DNA of 64,000 bases. Origin: Populus alba (Eukaryota; Streptophyta; Magnoliopsida; Malpighiales; Salicaceae). Under the pieces are notes generated by a model, which did no database searches, had not been told where the DNA came from, and saw nothing but the letters and a program-made list of their open reading frames with translations. Shown piece by piece: positions 35,796 to 49,564 of the stretch. The DNA is taken from the NCBI RefSeq assembly GCF_005239225.2, contig NC_133287.1:15667493-15731492 (forward strand). Direction: 5' to 3'. A program made the position numbers and the translations under genes. Position 1 is the stretch's first letter, and the number at the start of each line of letters is the position of its first letter.

Positions 35796-36463
35796 ATGTT
35801 CAACAGTGAGCAACAAAGCTTTTACACTTCCTCTATTGACCCAAGAATCTCCTTCTCCAATGATTTTGTGGATGCACAACAAGCCATAAAGTACGAAAGC
35901 AGCTATAGAGAAGCACCGGTTTCCACAGATTTCGAGTTCTCGGTGAAAAACTACTCCATGATTCCTGCAGATGAAATCTTCTTCAAGGGCACGATGTTGC
36001 CTTTGAAGGATAACTGCACCAACAGCCAACTGCGAAAAGTGACCTTACGAGATGAATTACTTGTCGATGATGAGTATAATGATGCCTTCCCAACACCAAA
36101 GAGTTCAGGCTGGTGGAAGGAGAAGCTGAGGTTAAAGAGGGGTCACTTTACACCTAAGAAAAGTGATAGGAACCGTGGGGTTTTGGATAGAGTTGTTGAA
36201 AAGAGGCCTGTTTTGGTTCATGAAGGAGGACTAACTAACAAGAGAACACAGGTGTGACAGAATTCTGTTCTTCTTTCTTTCTTTCTTGTATTTTTTTCCT
36301 TTCCATTTTGATTTTTTGGTCATGTGAAGTTCGAGTTTGCCAATTTAAACTGAAAAATGGTATCTGAAGTTAGGATTTGCAAAAAGAACCAATTTGGCTT
36401 CTTTACATGTTGCAGGAAGAGTTGATTGAAGGAGGGATAAGTTGTGAAGACAGTGAAATATAA
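35796..36463 (+). CDS. Small uncharacterised plant protein
   Basis: Two exons, 35796-36251 and 36416-36463, give 167 residues. The ATG at 35796 is chosen because codons upstream of it have no other ATG. The donor is aacacag-gtgtga and the acceptor tgcag, replacing an early stop with a short acidic tail (EELIEGG... DSEI). The protein starts MFNSEQQSFYTSSIDPRISF. It has no signal peptide or membrane segment. Its clearest block is FPTPKSSGWWKEKLRLKRG, a tryptophan pair followed by basic residues. It lies between RAD54 and ATG2, as does an Arabidopsis gene of unknown function that I recall as At3g19200, so it is probably its orthologue. No function can be assigned. Confidence 0.75.
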
Positions 36464-38265
36464 TGCTTATCCACGGCAAAAGAGGTAATTTTTTTCAAGG
36501 GAGGGAATCGTTGCTGTGATACTGCAACAGAGCTGGGATTTCGTTGACTTGCAATCTTTTGTTTTAGTTATTTTTTGTAGCTTTACTTTTTTATTCGACT
36601 CAAAAACAGCAACACGTCTCCCTTGTTACCCCCGTGGAAACAGTGGTTTATGCTGTTCTGCTATGTACAAATGTTTGCTGTTGAAGAACTTCCACAAAAA
36701 CAAGTAGTACTTATAGATGTAACCATGGGATTGTGATTTTCATTTACTAACATGAGCTGCGCTATTCATGTCTTATTCGTCAACTGGGTGTTAATGGAAG
36801 ACACTTCTCCTCGATTTATTTACTGCGGGGTTATAAATTTGATTAAATCACACTTTTCCTTGATTTATTTACTGGGCGGTTATAAATCTGATTTAGTAAT
36901 TTACACAACGATAATTTTACACGAATACATCACCGAAAAAAGATATAGCAAAGGGCTTTTCGGACAACACACATTCATGGCGCTTTTCAGGCATTTGATG
37001 GCAAGTGTTGAAGAGTCTTCTTCGCGAGAGCTGTCTTCATGATTGAGATTACATGAACGTTTGTCAATACACAGAGGAGGACTCGATGTGTTTTGCTCAA
37101 CTCGCTACTTCAACGATGAGGCAACGGAGAAAACAGGGTCATCACACATTAAAATAATATTTTTTTATTTTTTAAATATTATTTTAGATATTACTATCTA
37201 AAAACATTAAAAAAAATTAAAAAAAATATTAACTTGATAGAGCCTTAACCATAGCTTGAGTAGTACTCCGCTTTAACCATAGCTTCTACACTGTGCTCCC
37301 TCCTCGCATTCAATCTAAATTTAAGTCACATTTTGATGGTAATATTCTCGTGGTTACCCCCGTGCATGATTCTTGAATATCTCCTTTAAAATGAAGCTTT
37401 CCAAAAATAAAAATAAAAATAAAAATAAAAATAAAAATAAAATATTTCACTTCCAACAATTACATGAAATGATCAAACCTTTTAATTCTTGTAAGCATTG
37501 AATGAATTATGTACAGCAAATAGAAACAACATACCTTCTCTATCACCAGCTAACTAATTCAGATAAATTACAATTCTCAATCTGTATGGCTAAAATCTTA
37601 AAAGCATCAATGGCTATTTACAAAATATACAAAGTTAATAATTCATCCAGATGGAAAAGAATCTGTTTGATGGTTTTGTTAAACTGCACACCTGCAACCA
37701 AAAAAAGAAGATAAAGAGTAAATGACTCTAATAGCGAGGACAAGAGGGAGCTTGGGGAATAAACAAGTTACAACAGCATACAAGATGGCTGCTTTCTTTT
37801 TTAATTGGAACAAGGAGAACGTTTAGAAACCTAAACACTTGTCGTTTGGTTTTATATACTACTATAGAGCATAAAAAATTGATACTGAAAGTAATAAATT
37901 ATAAGCCTTGATACTTCAGCAATGAAAAATAGATGAAGTTAATCAACAGCATTCACGGACATCAACACCTTCACAACTGAATAATCATCAGCAGGGCTTG
38001 GCTAATGCCAAAACCAGAGCTTCTAAAGTCATTTTTACCTGGACCGATGACATTGAGTTCTCATTCCACTAACGCAAGATCCATTTATTTAGTGTGTTAT
38101 ATAAAGTATTCAAAAGGAGCGGGTTGTAGAGTTCAAACTCACTTTGTACATGTCGGCTATGATTTAACAGAGGTCTCCTGTGATCTTCTCTTAGAAAGAG
38201 AGCAGCAAGAATCCCTTCTCTATCCATTTGTCATGCAATGGTCTCATCATGCATTTCAATCAATC
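36464..38265. other. Convergent intergenic region
   Basis: Lies between the ends of the plus-strand small-protein gene and minus-strand ATG2, so it should hold both 3' untranslated regions. A (AAAAAT)n microsatellite is at about 37403-37444 and an AT-rich repeat-like stretch at about 37150-37235. Frames at 36752-37042 and 38005-38358 look random or antisense. Confidence 0.5.
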
Positions 38266-41200
38266 TCAATCATCTGGCTTTGTGGAACCCAGATATTTCT
38301 CCATGGACTCTTTTTTGTGTTCAGGGTCAAGACTGCAAAAGCATCCTCACCAGAGTAAATATATGATTGAAAAGATTGCATCTTAATAAACTGGAAAATG
38401 ACTTAGATCTAATCAGAATCAGAACCAAAAAGTAAAAGGAAGAGGAACTGACCTATTTCTAAGGCCACGAAGAGCATAATGGGCTGCACCTGCACAAGCA
38501 GAAACAGGAGCTATGGCAGCAGCAGGAACAGCCTGTACGGCAGTTGCCAGGGCAGACCCTGCACTGGCTCCAAGCTGGTATTTTTTAAATGGAGTTCGCA
38601 CTAAAGCAGAAGCAGATTTTCCCAGTCCATCACTGAGACTTTCACACGCCTGTGAATTTGAGAGAACAAAAGCTTTATTTGAGAGCAACTACACGGAACA
38701 AATATATTGTTTTATTTCCTAAATCGCATGGATGTAAAATGGCCTTCACAATAAAAAAGCCATGATCTCAAACTAGTTGGGTTGGCTATATGGATCCTCT
38801 TGCACCGTTCCATCATGATCATAAACCAAACCCAATGTATGATGGTCATTACAGCCACAAATTCCAAATCTTTTATTTCTACAGTGTCTAGTCCCTAACA
38901 AAAAAAAAACAAGCACCCAAAACCACGTGACACCTAACAAAAAGCACAAGGAGCAACCATGCGAAAAGCAAGGCAAGTTGAGGAATTTACATGCTGAATT
39001 CCTTGCTGGGCATCTTTTGGTTGATTGCACCTTACATTTGCTTTAGTTTTGCCTGGTAAAGACGATGATACAGGAGCAGAAGGAACACCTGTAAGAATAC
39101 ATTCTGCTTGGAGCAAAATATCATGAGCCCCAGCTGCCAAATGTACCCCAAGTCCAACAGCTTCAAGTGATATACGTTTTAGAAATGCAAATGTACCTGA
39201 ATGGAGAATTACCAAGAATGATTACTTCCATGTATTAAACTTGGAAGTGGAGACAATACATTCTAACCAAAATGTATGCAAAAACACGAATTAATTAGTC
39301 AAGGAGGTAAACAGTTTCATAGAATAATTGAAATATAGAGAATTCAGTATAGGGCCAAAATAATTGTTGAGATGCTGGTCAGCTAGAGCATGTTATTATT
39401 ATTGAGCAACCTGCCAAAAATTTCACAATCAAAATTTATCTTGCAACTAAACACCAAACCGATTTAGCCATGATATATAGACATGACAAATAGAGACATT
39501 CACCACAAACATGCAATTTAAGCACCTCAAATAATCATGTGACACAAACAATGATCTGGTAACATTTACACCATAATGCAACACAACCCAGATTTTACAG
39601 CTAGAGACCAAACAAATGTTTAACTCAACATGACCTGCCTCTTTGCATTCCCATGATTATTTTATGATCCTTCCTGTAGCTCTCAACAGGCAAGGAAACA
39701 AGCTTTGCAGCACTAGAACCCACAGCAACGAAGGACCGGATGGTAGGAAGACCTTGCAAAATTTTATGTATCTACATAGACAGGAGAGATAAACAGATAT
39801 CATAAAACATGTCAATACGAAGAATAAAACCATAAAGTTCTCAATACACATGGAGAATGTTACTAAAACCTGATTTTGAGAAATCTCCACCAACCACTCC
39901 CCTATAATTGTTTCACATACACTGCCCCAGCCATAGACACCAACAGCATGAACGTGTTTTAGCTGTAGTTCAACCCCCTGCATCCAAAAATTTACTAATG
40001 GTGATTAGAACATCCAACTGGAAACTCCCAAAACTTATATTTTGTTCAGTATTTTTTGTCTAGTGAATTGGCTTATAATAGTTTTGCTAATAATAGAAAA
40101 TTAATGTTTAAAAATTAATGATTTTAGAAGCAACAATATTTAAGACGTGAGAATTATTGGTCTGGGGTCATCTTTGCAAAAGGAAAAAAATCCCTGCCAT
40201 ATTTATGTTTACGTGCAAGAGACCTTTATCTATTACTGGATAACCATTAAATGGAGTACAAAAGGCCAGGGATTTTAGATCAATAGCAAGATACACACAA
40301 TGTAACAATTAGTTTGGGCCCTACCCAATCCCCCACCTGAATGCTATATGACCCACAGCATAGACAATTACTGAAAATTTTAGTACAAACACGAAGTTTG
40401 GAACCATCAGGTTGCATTTTCTAAAGTTTAATTCAGAATGGCAGACTTCTTAAATGATGTCCTAGTCATTTTATCAAGAATCAGTCACAAAACCTAGTAT
40501 CAAATGTACAAAAGTGGACTGCAAAACACCTAAATAGTTGGAGCCAGTAAGCAGGAACTGTCCACAAAACTGATTTCTTCCATCACCATATATTTACACT
40601 ATTAATTACCAAACAAAATTTAATTTAATTCAAAAAACAAAATTTTCACCTTCCAGGGGACAAGGTTCACAAGTTCCACGTACTTCCCACTACTCAATGC
40701 TGCCAGATCAACATGATGGGGACTGTAATCAATTCGAAGAATAATAGGCCATATGTCGAACTTCTGAAATAAGTTTATGTGATCAGGGCATAACAACTTC
40801 AGAAAATCAAATTCGGAAAATAATAAAGGACTCAAAACAGATAAAATAAAGAAAATCATGGCCTAGTTCAATTATTCAAAGTCAATTCCATCCTTTTCCA
40901 TTCCATCTTTTTTCATGCAATTATTCACTGAAAACACAGGCCATCAGAGTTAAAAACAATCTGTTGAGTACTGGCTAGCCATTTCCCTTACCTTTTCACA
41001 TGATCGCACTCAAAACAGTAGTTTAACAAAAAGGAAATGGAATGCAATGATATCATGTCACTTGATAAATGGCATGCATGGCCCCTATCCTACTTGCCTG
41101 AAAAAAGGGAAGCAATGCTTCATTTGCAATTGTATGTCCTGCAAGATTACTGCTATTTGTTGCAGAAGTCTTCGCACCGTCTGAGTTTTGATCTTGATCT

Positions 41201-44200
41201 GAAGACTGGCTTGCTGACAAGCTTTTGGGCCCAAAAAAGCTAAAGAGAAAATCAAGCTGGCTTTGATGAAGATGCAATAGCACAGGAAGGAAAGCTATGC
41301 GTAACCTGGAAGGAATAAATATGACGATTAACAATGAGGGAGCACTTCTATAAACAGTGTGTTTCACTATAACAAATTATATAAAATAAAAACCAGGGTT
41401 ATAAGGTTGACTGTAGTTCATGAAGTGTGATTGTGAAATTGTGATGCGGGGGACCAACATGTACAACATTTGTTATTTTGAGCATATCATAAGAGATAAC
41501 AAGAGAATTTAAAGGCTAGGGTAGATTGCCAACCCTATGAAACAAAAGAATTACACAAAACATCTACATTTCCATTCCTGGCCCGTCATGAACACTATCA
41601 GCCAAAATTCTTTGTAGCCTTGAAAAAAAAACCTCACATCAATCCTTGCATAGTGAAGAATTTTTAAGATAATAGTATGACAGTGCTTTCCAAAACAGAG
41701 ATGTTACACCAGGCTTCTACTAAATCCATACTCAATAACCATGACAGCTTGCAAAACACATACCGGTATTCCTCAAGAGGAATTAGAGGATCTGGTCTGA
41801 CAGCTTCCAAGTCCAGCTTGAATGCTTTCGATGTGGATTCCCTAGGATGATCTTTTGAATTATAATATCCTAGTATCTTTCATTTCAAAAGGAAAAAAAC
41901 TATTCAAACACCATTTATGAAAAAAAAAATAAGAAAAAAAAAAGATTGACAAAATAATTAAATAAAATGGATTTGGGTTTTTTTATAGTACCCGTTTCCA
42001 AGGTGCAGTTTTACTCCCATCATAAAGATGAAAATCCTGAACTGAAAGACAAAGCTTAGATGCATATATCCCACCAATTGGGAAGACATCGTATTGAAAT
42101 TGCATTCCAGATAATGCAAGCTCCAGATAAACAGTTGTCTCCCGTCCACAAGTATGACTAGAAGGATCACCATTCCTTTTATGTACCTGCCAATCAGAAC
42201 CAGCATACATTCTCCAGCTCACATTAATGTTCTTAAAAAGCACTCTTCCAGTGGCCTTCCCAAAATCATCAGAATACATTGTTGGAAGATGGTCTTCTAA
42301 AACCTGATTCACATTAGCTTCACCACTTGCTCCAGAAATGTGATTTTCAAAAATGCTTAAAGGGGTATCCCCGTACCATCCACCATTTCCTCTTCCATGA
42401 TCTGCATTGTCAAAATTCTTGGATTTGCATTTAAGTTTCTCAGATGGTGTTTGCCTGCCTATTGACAATTCTGGCAAAGGGCATAAATCAGGCAGGTAAT
42501 AACCTTCTATAACTTCTGGGAAAGAACCACTCTGTAGAAATGTGGTTTGACTACTTTCCAGGCCTGCCAAAGGCACTGACCCATCATAAGAGAGATCATC
42601 TGAGAAAAAGTCTGGAGTTTCAACACTGAGGCTGCAAGCCTCTCCAAGGAGACTATCATCAAGTGAAACATGAATTTCTGATCCATTAGAATCAAGCTGG
42701 CATGCCTGAGTCCCATGCAAGTGAAATGCATCTTCACATATCTCATCCATTAAACCAGCCACCCCAAGTTTACTCTTCGTATCTGCAGTAGGGGCATGCA
42801 CTTGAGAAGTTGATGGGACACAATCATGATTGGAAATCCCGCCTTCATCATTTAACTTGTTTCTCTCTTGGGCCTGACGAACACTATTCCACCTATTCTG
42901 CAAGTGCACAACTGATTCCTCCAAGTCAGGGGCAAAAAGCTGTTGGAATTGAGCAGCCAAGTGAATCAAACCATAAGTTGTGTCATGGCAAGTTTCCAAA
43001 TAAATGTGGGATTTTGAGCATTCTAGCTCCCAGAGAAGGCCATTCTTACAGTCAGTTCTCAAAATTGCTTCAAACAGGGCCTCATGAGCAACTTTCGCAT
43101 AACCCATCTTATGAAGATATTCCACACTATAAGTCCCACCATGATCATGTGCTGCACCAAGAAGCAGCCCCACATCTTGCACTCTAATTTTGTAATCACT
43201 ATCAATAGAATCTTCCATTGTTGTGTTGGAAAGTGAAAACAAAGATGCAGCTAATAGACAGGCAACATGTGGCTCACCTGTTTCTTCTTTGGAATACAAG
43301 GAACCAGTCTCGGAATGAAGAGCCCCAACTACTGAATTCTTCAAGTGGGGCTCATAACTTATACCGATATCAACCAACTTTAGAATGAAAGAAGTTTCAG
43401 AAGGGGCATTCAAATCCCCCTTTGCCAAACTTCCATCACTTGCCTTCTCAACTTCAGGAGATGGCAAAGTGAAGAAGGAGGATATTGCATCCAGCCAATC
43501 CAAGCGACCACCAACAGCAATAATTGTGGCACATCTGACAGTAACAGATGTGAAATCATGTGAACTCTTTGGATCCCATATGTGTATAATTTCAGAACCA
43601 GCCAACCTAGAAGACAATGCATTGGAACCTCCTCCATCTCCACGTTTCCTAGTGGAGTTGCTACAAGAAATCAGAAGAAACTCTTGATCTGGAACTCCAG
43701 TGATGGAACCCCACAATTTACCTTCTCCATGGGCTAGCCAAAAGAAATTGGCACCCCTGATACCTCCAATATTTGGGACAGACAACATCTCAAATTTTCC
43801 GATTTTCAATTTTAAACAATGCCATGATCCAGGAAGTTCACTCTGTAATGAACTTTTTATATCATCCTTTGTATCTGGTCTAATTGAAAAATCTACTGAT
43901 TCGCACTCCACAAGAATTGAAGTTTGACTGACTGATGGCAATTCCCCAACACTGACTGCATCGCAGGCCATGCCCGGTAATCCAGTAATCATCTGATCTA
44001 GAAGGCAATGCAGATTACTGTACTGAGAAGTGCTAACATCAACTGTAACAGAAAAGAGATGAACGTGCAAGAAGAATGCAGAGCTCAAAATTATCTCCTC
44101 TCTGGTTCGCGAATTTAAATCTCCTAAATCTTTGACAGCAGTTGCACTAGCAAACTCATAGCCTTTCACCATGAATTTTCTTCTGCTCTCTGGAGCCGCC

Positions 44201-47200
44201 AAAGACTTGGCTATCTCAGCAATAGAAGGACCAGTCACAGGGTCTTCCTGCCAAAGCATCTTAATTGCACATAGAGAACCAGCTCTATTACTGACAGACA
44301 CAATCTTCTGCGCACAAAATTTACGCCTTGGTGTTACAGTAGACGAGCTAATTCCATCATTCTTACATGCTGGATTGACCAAATAAACCTCGAGATTACC
44401 AACATTCAAATGCAAAGAATCAGTGGCCCTTGGAGCTTGCCTTTTCCATGAACAGGAATTCGATGTTAGACTATTTTCTAGAACTTTTCCCTCTTCCAAA
44501 GTCAATGGTGAAGAAATATCAAAAGCAATAAATTGATTCCAGGAAGAGTGGCCTCCAACATCTCCACCACTTGCAAATGGGAAACATAGTATTACTCTTG
44601 CACAAGGGATTGATATACTACCTTGCAAATTTTCTGTACAAGTTAACGTTGAAACCTCAGAACTTGAACCTTTTTTCATATTTCCATGAGAAAATTCACG
44701 CTTCTTATTGACAGATGGAAATTCACTCCTCTGGGCACTCATTTCAACAGATTTTTCAGCATCCTTCAGGAGACTCAGTATCATGTTTACCGAACCATAG
44801 TTCACCCAGAATATTAACAGCGGCAGTTGCACTGAAAGTGACTTTGTCCCTGTACAACTTTTATTTGACGAGTTAGATCTTACAGTAAATTGGCACCGAG
44901 TGACACCTGAGGTACCGAGCAATTTCACTTTGGTTGCATTTCCAGATGGAACTCCTGGTACAACTAATGTACTTGATTCATCCAAATAAGGAAATGGAGG
45001 GAGAGCACCTTGAACTTCAGCTTGCAGATTTTGAATCAAAACAGTTCCACTGTTGCTATCACTACTATAATCCCGCAAGTGAAGATTCATGGCATCATTT
45101 TTATTGTACAAGTAATCGGCAACCTCAATGCACTTCACTGTTCCTTCAAACCTCTTTTCTTGAGGACATACCTGTCGACCTTGTCGAATTTTCAAGTTAG
45201 ATAGAGGAATACCATAAAAAGCCAATAAGGAACAAACAGCGAAGCAGATTGTAAAACAATTCTAATTCTTCAAGGAAAATTTTACCTGCAAAACAACAAA
45301 AATATCTTTGCACTCTGCACCCAGACAATGAACCTCCAAATCAACAGTATTCTGGTCACTCTTTTGACCATACAAGTCTTCCTGATCATCATCCTGAAAG
45401 GATAACAAGATAGAAATTCCAGCCAAAGTCGCTTTAAGGTTTGTTTGAACATGTTGATCTTCTGTACGTGGTCAAGAAGGAAAATCGAATTATAATACAA
45501 ATCACATATCAGAAAAAGATCACAGTTAAAGTCTGAAAACCTTATCACAACAAAACAAGCATCATCGAATATAATGTTACACTAGAAATGTAGCAATGAA
45601 TATTTCATGTGCCTATAGTAAGTGCATTAACTACACAACATCGCTTGTAAGAAAAGACATAAACACAACAAAATCCTCAGTCCACCAATCAAAAGAACTG
45701 AATGGATGCACTTTATAGTATTAAGAAAGCATGTGTTAGCTAGATGTACTCCATGAAAACATATGATGCCTAATGGAAAAATAAAATAGATCCTAAAAGA
45801 GAATGCAAGTTATATCTTAATATGAAAATGCAGGAAAAATGTTATATCCATGATATTACAGGAGGACAGCATCTTTGATGAGATTGTGCATAAGCAGCTC
45901 TCAAATTTGGGCAACAATGAATGCACAAAATGGCACACTTATGGAAGCAAGTGCACATACCAGAAGGAATATGAAAAGATCCAGAAGCAAGGCTGGATGC
46001 TGCAGTTAATGCACTGAAAACAGAACATGTCCAGTTCCACATCCCACTGCTTCCCAAAGCTGATTGTGAGCTCCTCATTCCATCTAAACATTCAAAAAAC
46101 TGGTCCACACTGAAAATTGGCCAAGAAATGTCAGCATTACCAAAACAGCAAAAAAAAAAAAAAAAAAAATACAAAGTTAAAGATGAAAAAGATTTTATGG
46201 ACATGTAGATTAATATTTATTTGCAGGATTACAATCCTTTTTCACCAAACATTACATCTCAAAATGAATTTTTTAAATCTCAAACTACTAAGGGAAGGGT
46301 GCAGATTTCATAAGCACTTCATAGTATTTATAAGATCAGATGCTTGTGTATGATAATTCCATATGTTAGAGTAATAAAAAAGTGTGGAACCCAAAAGCAA
46401 GAAAGATGCACTAACCTTGCTCCAAGGTCTAATTCTTCTTGGATACCATCTTTCTTGTTTTCAATAGAATTTGGCACCCAGTCAGATATAAGATGTGATC
46501 CAGATACCATTGCTTCACTGATTGATTCTTTCCCGGTAAAAGATGAGAAGGCAGATGTAAAACTACCATGAACAGGGATTGACTTATCAATAGCAAACAC
46601 AGTAGGACTGGATAATGATGAATGGAAATGAGAGGAGGAATTGAAGCAGACAGATTCGGTTGATCTATAATGTGCATCCCCCCCACCATCTTTATCGATA
46701 CGCTTACAAGTTTCCCATGAAAGTAGGAACCACTTGATTGTGCTTGGTTGAAGTCTTAATTCTATAGGATCAAGACATACCTCAGCATCCAATTTGCGAA
46801 TGTCTAATGAGCCATTCTTCCAAGGAATACTTAACTTAAAATTCCCTGAAAATCCACCTTTTTTCCCTGTCAAAATAGGAGTTGTAGGATTTGATCGGCA
46901 ACACCCAAAAAACTGCTCACTAAAACTTGAATCTGACACACATGGACTGCAACTTTGATTGTCAACACCATCCGTCTGGAGAAGTTCAAGTACTGCTCCT
47001 TGAAACTCCACAAAATTCGTTAAATGACTTATCCCAAAAAAGTTCTCAACTCCATGATCAGAACTCAAGTTAGGGTCTTCAGAAACACAGGTTCCACACT
47101 CTATTTCAGGTACTCTGAGGACCAAAGTTTCTTGACACCCAACCTTCTTTTCGTCCTTCTCGAAATGTGGCTCAAATGCAACTATCAACTTCTTAACCTT

Positions 47201-48023
47201 TACATGGAAACTCGTCAAAAACCACTTCACCATCTTTGCAATTGTCTTTACACCTTCATGAACATCAACATGACTAGATTTTGCAGCGTTTTCCATCAAA
47301 TCATTCCCAAACTTTCCCACATCCTTCTGCCTATGTCTACTATCTTGACTACAACTACCAGTCTCGTCTCCAGCTGGTGTATTACTTTTCTTCAAACAGG
47401 GTGCAAGAACAAGTTCAAGCTCATCCAACTCAACCTGAAAACCTTTACCCTTCCATGGCATTTTAACCGACAATGAACCAATTGACCCTTCTTTTATCAT
47501 CACTGATGCCGCTACCCCAAACTAGAAAACTCAATTCAAACAAATAAAATTACCTCAATTAGAAAACAGCCTCCAAACCTCAATTAACAATTCGAAAACC
47601 AAAATTGAAAAAAAAAAGGTCGGAAACAAATATAACAAATTATTAAACAATGGACCCTAAAAATTATCTAATTTCAAGCAACTAACTAAAATAACCAACT
47701 GTTAATTCCGCTAAATTAATAAAAAAGCATAATAACAAAAATGTCATTAAAGATTTCAGCCAAATAAACTTTAACGAGCAAAAGTTGCAGCTTGACGAGA
47801 CTTAAATTAACCGCTTTACCTTTTCATTAAGACAATCAACATTAAGAGCAAGATCACTGAGTTGGATAGTGCCTTCACTGATTTGAACATCGAGCTGATC
47901 AAGATCAATATCTCCTAATATAAACTGCCCCAATTTCTTCTTCAATACAAACTTGCACAGCCTCTTCACCGCCAACCGCGACAGTACAGCCTCCGCCGAT
48001 TTTGCAAAATTCCACGAAAACAT
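38266..48023 (-). CDS. ATG2: Autophagy-related protein 2 (ATG2)
   Basis: Thirteen exons, minus strand: 48023-47820, 47521-46416, 46109-45961, 45461-45286, 45171-41992, 41876-41764, 41305-41098, 40763-40650, 39977-39870, 39771-39639, 39196-38991, 38649-38453, 38332-38266. The frame closes at about 1986 residues (Arabidopsis about 1890). Residues 1-68 are the chorein N-terminal domain that opens the lipid-transfer groove ([20 protein letters not shown]). The C-terminal exons carry the ATG2 C domain ([40 protein letters not shown]). ATG2 transfers lipid from the ER to the growing phagophore, with ATG18 and ATG9. Introns 7 and 10 need GC donors (gcaagt, gcaggt); the nearby GT four bases on would shift frame. 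Exon 5 is 3.2 kb. The exon 5-6 junction (aaag acceptor at 41877) is the least certain. Confidence 0.96.
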
Positions 48024-48049
48024 CGTGAAATTTGGATTTGGAAGGTTAA

Positions 48050-48081
48050 TTAGGGTTTATTTGGAGATAGGGTTAGGGTTT
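48050..48081 (-). promoter_or_regulatory. Two telo-boxes at the ATG2 5' end
   Basis: ttagggttta at 48050-48059 and ttagggttt at 48073-48081 read as aaaccctaa on the gene's strand. They are 27-58 bp upstream of the start codon, probably in the leader or core promoter. Telo-boxes are common near transcription starts of plant housekeeping genes. Confidence 0.45.
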
Positions 48082-48299
48082 GGCTCGTGATGGGAGACGA
48101 ATTATAATTATCTCCCATCAAGAGACAGAGAGAGAAAAGGATTGGACTTTGTTACGGATAGAGACGGGTAAGATTGGACTTAGGAGAGAGATGATTGATT
48201 GGTGACTTGTTTGTGTTATGGTCGTTTTTTGGATTTGTATTGGATTTTAAGGTTTCGTGTGGTGTTTTGTTAATTGTTTTGTCTGTAGGGTTTTTTTTT

Positions 48300-49560
48300 T
48301 TTTTTTTTTAATAGTGCACGTTTTAAATTCCCACGCCTTCCGGTACTAACGGTAAAAAACAGCTCTGTCAAAAGAATCTTCTAATTTCTGATTTTTTTTT
48401 TTTTTTTGGGACGAGGAGCATATGACTTGTTTGGTGATACAGTTCCTTCGTTTTTTTAAATTGATTTTCAAAGTGTATTTAATTATTTATCCTTTATTAT
48501 GATTATCTTAGATGATTTTGGATGAAAATATAAAAATAAAATAAAATTTTAATGGCTGCATTACAAGTTTAACAAAGAGTGTACTTATATATTTTTTTAA
48601 ATTATATCTTTAAAATTAGACAAGAATCATTTTATTTCTTTCAAATATTAAAATAGAAAAAAAGTTATTTTTTTTTATTCGTATTAGGTCTTTTTAGAAG
48701 TGTGGTTTCAGTTGTTTTGCAAAGTGTTTTTTACTCAGAAAAATATTAAAATAATATATTTTTTATTTTAAAAAAATTATTTTTAATATCAACGCATCAA
48801 AATGATTTAAAAACATAAAAAAAAATATTAATTTGAAATAAATATAAAAATAATTTTTTTTTAATTTTTTCAAAAAATCTTTTAAAATGCAAAAACAAAC
48901 AAAACCTAACTTGTGAATTAATAAAGATTAAATTTCTCTTTTAAAACACACCCTCCATATTGCACTATATATTCAGAGTAAGTTAATAAATTATCATAGA
49001 TACTTTAACTTAAAAAAATAAAGAATAGAAAATATCTCTTTTTAACCATTAAATCAACTTTTTTAAGTTTTTATCAAACAACTTTGAACTTTGAACTTTG
49101 AAGTGCTATTATACGAGTAGGATGACGACTTTATAATAAAAGCATGGTGTTCATAAGTATTATATTTTTGATTTATTACATTATCTTAAAATTGATCTAT
49201 TATTTAAATATCTTGTTGAATGCTTTTTATAATACAATATTATGATCTAGCTGCCATCACTATATTCGTGTATATTAACAATCGAATCTTAATTTACACA
49301 TGAAAAGCATTTCAAGCCAATGGTCTAGCGAATGCAGTGGGACTTTTTTTCATTTTTAACCGTTAAGCAATGAAGAGCTTAACATAACAATTAAAAGATG
49401 TATTTCAAAAAAACAATTCGAGAGTTATATACATGTTTAATTTGAGTTAATCCAAACCTTCATTCTATCTTCATGCCTTTACCTTATAAAATTTGTACAT
49501 TTATTCTTTGCAGTTAATTTTTGATTAAGATTTTTATAAAGAAAAACCTTTTTAAATAAA
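48300..49560. other. AT-rich intergenic, upstream of ATG2
   Basis: Contains poly-T tracts (48292-48310, 48389-48407) and the T-rich interspersed repeat at 48695-48905. A tandem 'gaactttgaactttgaa' occurs near 49083-49101. No gene is seen. Confidence 0.5.
48695..48905. repeat. T-rich interspersed repeat, reverse copy
   Basis: Starts gtgtggtttcagttgttttg and passes through aatatcaacgcatcaaaatg, the complement of the core seen at 3290-3320, to end in aaaatgcaaaaacaaac. The left (gtggtt...gtgttttt) and right (aaaatgcaaaaac) ends are weakly complementary. I associate this family with poplar and willow genomes. Confidence 0.55.
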
Positions 49561-49564
49561 AAGA

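Noticed and set aside
41958..45204. Many open frames overlapping the large ATG2 exon
   Set aside because: They are out-of-frame or antisense shadows of a 1060-codon exon with clear ATG2 similarity.
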